From NCBI GenBank assembly GCA_937980205.1, contig CALJKW010000076.1, positions 360,552 to 424,551 of the forward strand: a stretch of 64,000 nt of DNA, in the 5' to 3' direction. The translations under genes were made by a program, and so were the position numbers. Within the stretch, counting starts at the first letter, position 1. Each line of letters begins with the position of its first letter. The notes under the pieces were generated by a model. The model was given only the letters and a program-made list of their open reading frames with translations. It had not been told where the DNA came from and ran no database searches. This DNA comes from an uncultured Myxococcales bacterium. GTDB lineage: Bacteria > Myxococcota > Myxococcia > Myxococcales > Myxococcaceae. Below are positions 62,917 to 64,000 of this stretch, in pieces.

Positions 62917-63831
62917 ATGGCCGACGAAACGGCACAGCTCGTCGACGAGATTACCGATCGGGTACGCAGGCGCCTTCAGGCGCTCCGTGCCGGCACCGAA
63001 GAGCCCTGCACTGCGGGGCCTTCCGGTCGTTCTGCGCCCGCCGGAAAAGACGGCGGCGCCGAGTGCAGCGAGTCGTGCTTCACCTGCCCGAACGTGAGCT
63101 CGTGCGCGACGGTGGCCGCGGTGAAAGACGGGGCGGCGCGCATCGCTCCCGACCGCATCCGCACGAGCGCCGACATCGCGCCGTACATCGATCACACGCT
63201 GCTCAAGCCCGACGCCACCCGCGACGAGGTCGTGAAGCTCTGCGAAGAGGCGAAGAAGTACGGGTTCGCGACCGTGTGCGTGAACAGCTCGAACGTGGGC
63301 ACCGCGGCGCGCGTGCTGTCGGGCTCGAAGGTGGTGCCGATCGCCGTCGTCGGCTTCCCGCTCGGCGCGGCGCTGCCGTCGGCGAAGGCGTTCGAGACGC
63401 GCGAGGCGATTCGCTGCGGCGCGAAAGAGATCGACACCGTCATCAACATCGGCGCGCTCAAGGCGCGCGACTACGCGCTGGTGATCAAAGACATCGCGAT
63501 GGTCGTCGAAGCGGCGCGGCCGGTGCCGGTGAAGGTGATCCTCGAGACGAGCCAGCTCTCGATGGAAGAGAAGGTCATCGGCTGCGTGCTGTCGAAGGCG
63601 GCCGGCGCGGCGTTCGTGAAGACGTCGACCGGGTTCGCCGGCGGCGGAGCGACCGCCGAAGACGTGGCGCTGATGCGGCGCGTGGTCGGCAACGACGTGG
63701 GCGTGAAGGCGAGCGGCGGCGTCCGCTCGACCGAAGACGCGATGAAGATGATCGCCGCGGGCGCGAACCGCATCGGCGCGTCGGCGAGCGTGGCGATCGT
63801 GACGGGGGCGAAGTCCGACGCGAAGTATTAG
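62917..63831 (+). CDS. deoC: Deoxyribose-phosphate aldolase with Cys-rich N-terminal extension
   Basis: 304 residues, against about 220-260 for plain DeoC. The class I aldolase barrel starts near residue 85 (IAPYIDHTLLKPDATRDEV) and has the Schiff-base Lys in FVKTSTGF (Lys235), the second Lys in VKASGGVR (Lys264) and CGAKEIDTVINIG with the catalytic Asp. The first 25 residues are an amphipathic helix (ETAQLVDEITDRVRRRLQAL). Residues 50-63 hold four cysteines, CX3CX2CX5C, which could bind an Fe-S cluster or zinc. Start ATG with weak ribosome site. The next gene is unrelated. Confidence 0.9.
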   Translation: MADETAQLVDEITDRVRRRLQALRAGTEEPCTAGPSGRSAPAGKDGGAECSESCFTCPNVSSCATVAAVKDGAARIAPDRIRTSADIAPYIDHTLLKPDATRDEVVKLCEEAKKYGFATVCVNSSNVGTAARVLSGSKVVPIAVVGFPLGAALPSAKAFETREAIRCGAKEIDTVINIGALKARDYALVIKDIAMVVEAARPVPVKVILETSQLSMEEKVIGCVLSKAAGAAFVKTSTGFAGGGATAEDVALMRRVVGNDVGVKASGGVRSTEDAMKMIAAGANRIGASASVAIVTGAKSDAKY

Positions 63832-63856
63832 TCGCAGCTCTCCTCTGAGGCCCCAC

Positions 63857-64000
63857 ATGAACGCCGCTCAACGCAAGGCCATCGCGAAGGCTCTGGACGA
63901 CTTCGAGAAGAAGCTCGAAGCGAAGACCGCGCTCAAGCTCGAGCCGAACGCCGACGAGGACGAGCGCGCCGACGAAGACGAGCAGCCGCTCAACGAGATG
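63857..64000 (+). CDS. Probable TraR/DksA-family protein (partial, 5' end only)
   Basis: 48 codons before the right edge: MNAAQRKAIAKALDDFEKKL followed by an acidic stretch DEDERADEDEQPLNEM. The helix start, the LEPN segment and the DEDEQPLNEM motif fit the N-terminal coiled-coil part of DksA-like regulators of myxobacteria, which bind RNA polymerase. The C4 zinc finger, if present, lies beyond the window, so the assignment is tentative. Confidence 0.5.
   Translation, partial: MNAAQRKAIAKALDDFEKKLEAKTALKLEPNADEDERADEDEQPLNEM

Overview
The window is high-GC, gene-dense DNA that looks like a myxobacterium (Myxococcota, Myxococcales-like). The grounds are GTG/TTG starts and GTGA/ATGA stop-start overlaps at many junctions, an abundance of short lipoproteins with Asp-Ala-Gly/Asp-Gly-Gly-rich linkers, MYXO-CTERM-like C-termini on two secreted proteins, MopE-type metal-binding repeats, a TIGR04551-like outer-membrane protein and a type IV pilus minor-pilin/PilY1 operon. 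No rRNA, tRNA or CRISPR array was seen.

Layout. 1-1.7 kb (minus): 5' part of a HEAT-repeat protein that runs into a PilT-type ATPase domain. 1.8-9.5 kb (plus): a TIGR04551-like outer-membrane protein, a tiny LptM-like lipoprotein, then a mostly lysine/DAP run (lysA, SRPBCC protein, M50 protease with CBS domains, dapA, dapB) followed by an FAA hydrolase and folK. 9.6-16.4 kb: a MYXO-CTERM-like secreted protein, a TPR protein, argC-argB and three lipoproteins. 16.4-17.9 kb: an ECF sigma factor with a FecR-type membrane partner. 17.9-20 kb: a compositionally odd islet with a frameshifted lipoprotein, an 18-bp inverted repeat pair and the tail of an Rhs protein. 20-22.2 kb: a MopE-repeat surface protein. 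22.2-24.9 kb (minus): M16 peptidase plus a small lipoprotein. 25-30.3 kb (plus): coiled-coil protein, hemW, catalase-like lipoprotein, TPR protein. 30.3-36.5 kb: OsmC, Cys-rich lipoprotein, an RND-like porter protein without the transporter helices, and a HEAT-repeat lipoprotein. 36.6-39.8 kb: fmt, a degenerate AroQ-like protein and rsmB. 39.8-43.8 kb: STAS protein, CNNM/CorC-type protein, S9 peptidase.

43.8-56.5 kb (minus) is a probable single transcription unit for pilus assembly: Ig-like lipoprotein, very large PilY1, GspH/FimT-, PilV-, PilW- and PilX-like proteins, a membrane-anchored unknown and a beta-helix lipoprotein. 56.5-56.9 kb holds a patchwork of a histidine-kinase fragment and a near-identical copy of the 3' end of rnz. 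57-58.9 kb: a lipoprotein and a PQQ-propeller protein. 59-62.8 kb (minus): rnz and a divergent membrane pyrophosphatase. 62.9-64 kb: a DeoC with an unusual Cys-rich N-terminal extension, then the start of a probable TraR/DksA protein.

Functionally the window mixes housekeeping biosynthesis (lysine, arginine, folate, heme, formyl-Met-tRNA, rRNA methylation) with envelope and surface functions typical of a gliding, predatory myxobacterium. The items most worth a second look are the domain oddities: HEAT-PilT, RND porter without helices, AroQ pseudoenzyme, PilY1 with a split vWA domain, and DeoC with a CX3CX2C motif.
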